Below, one piece after another: positions 5,676-5,718 of a DNA stretch of 5,718 nt. The stretch covers positions 1 through 5,718 of the forward strand of contig JAZONR010000032.1 of the NCBI GenBank assembly GCA_045654645.1, written 5' to 3'. Numbering within the stretch: the stretch's first letter is position 1; the number at the start of each line of letters is the position of its first letter. The notes below the pieces were generated by a model. The model saw only the letters and a program-made list of their open reading frames with translations, was not told where the DNA came from and ran no database searches. The translations under genes were made by a program, and so were the position numbers. Origin of the DNA: HGM04593 sp045654645 (GTDB taxonomy: Bacteria; Bacteroidota; Bacteroidia; Bacteroidales; Bacteroidaceae).

Positions 5676-5718
5676 TCTACTTTATCTTTTTTATCTTCCG
5701 CAAATCTAAGGTTGGGAA
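5676..5718. other. Flank beyond the IS110 left end
   Basis: These are 43 bases of A/T-rich sequence with no gene or structured element that I can see. Joined to 4450 across a single AT, it would restore the uninterrupted pre-insertion site at the edge of the REP-like unit. Confidence 0.4.

Noticed and set aside
1..5718. CRISPR array, tRNA or rRNA genes
   Set aside because: No evenly spaced direct repeats, cloverleaf-like segments or rRNA-like sequence were found on either strand.

Overview
The window looks like accessory surface-gene DNA from a member of the Bacteroidota, most likely the order Bacteroidales. The pointers are two large PEGA-domain surface proteins of a type common there, a Bacteroides-type promoter (TTTG, 19 bases, TAATTTTG) in front of the second, weak or absent Shine-Dalgarno sites, and an outer-membrane barrel-like C-terminus ending in Phe. 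No genus can be named from the sequence alone.

Layout: (1) Bases 1-2236 (+) hold a gene cut by the left edge. It encodes an N-terminal domain, two PEGA repeats, a formylglycine-generating-enzyme-like (FGE/SUMF1) domain and a DUF1566/Lcl_C-like C-terminal domain. (2) Bases 2237-2408 are intergenic, with a weak hairpin and a good promoter. (3) Bases 2409-4226 (+) hold a paralogue with the same N-terminal half, but its C-terminal half is replaced by a carboxypeptidase-regulatory-like domain and a probable outer-membrane beta-barrel. The two genes look like a tandem duplication followed by swapping of the C-terminal module. (4) Bases 4227-4450 are non-coding and carry a REP-like pair of inverted G5/C5 units. 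(5) Bases 4453-5673 (-) are an apparently complete IS110-group element: a 336-aa DEDD/Ser recombinase with a long structured leader upstream and a 22-bp right end. (6) Bases 5676-5718 are the other flank, with no feature seen.

The most interesting signal is in the IS110 leader. It folds into two successive stem-loops, as expected for a bridge RNA. The first loop contains, in the right order and polarity, an 11-nt stretch that can pair with the flank beyond the right end (the edge of the REP-like repeat) and a 7-nt stretch that can pair with the flank beyond the left end. Each has one G-U/T wobble, and both converge on the same AT dinucleotide. The second loop carries an 8-nt exact copy of the right terminus plus AT. 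This fixes the element ends to the base by sequence reasoning alone and implies a reprogrammable IS110 that targets a Bacteroidota REP-like repeat. A second lead is that the ligand-face segment of the FGE-like domain has the codon pattern expected of a diversity-generating-retroelement variable region, although no reverse transcriptase or template repeat lies in the window.
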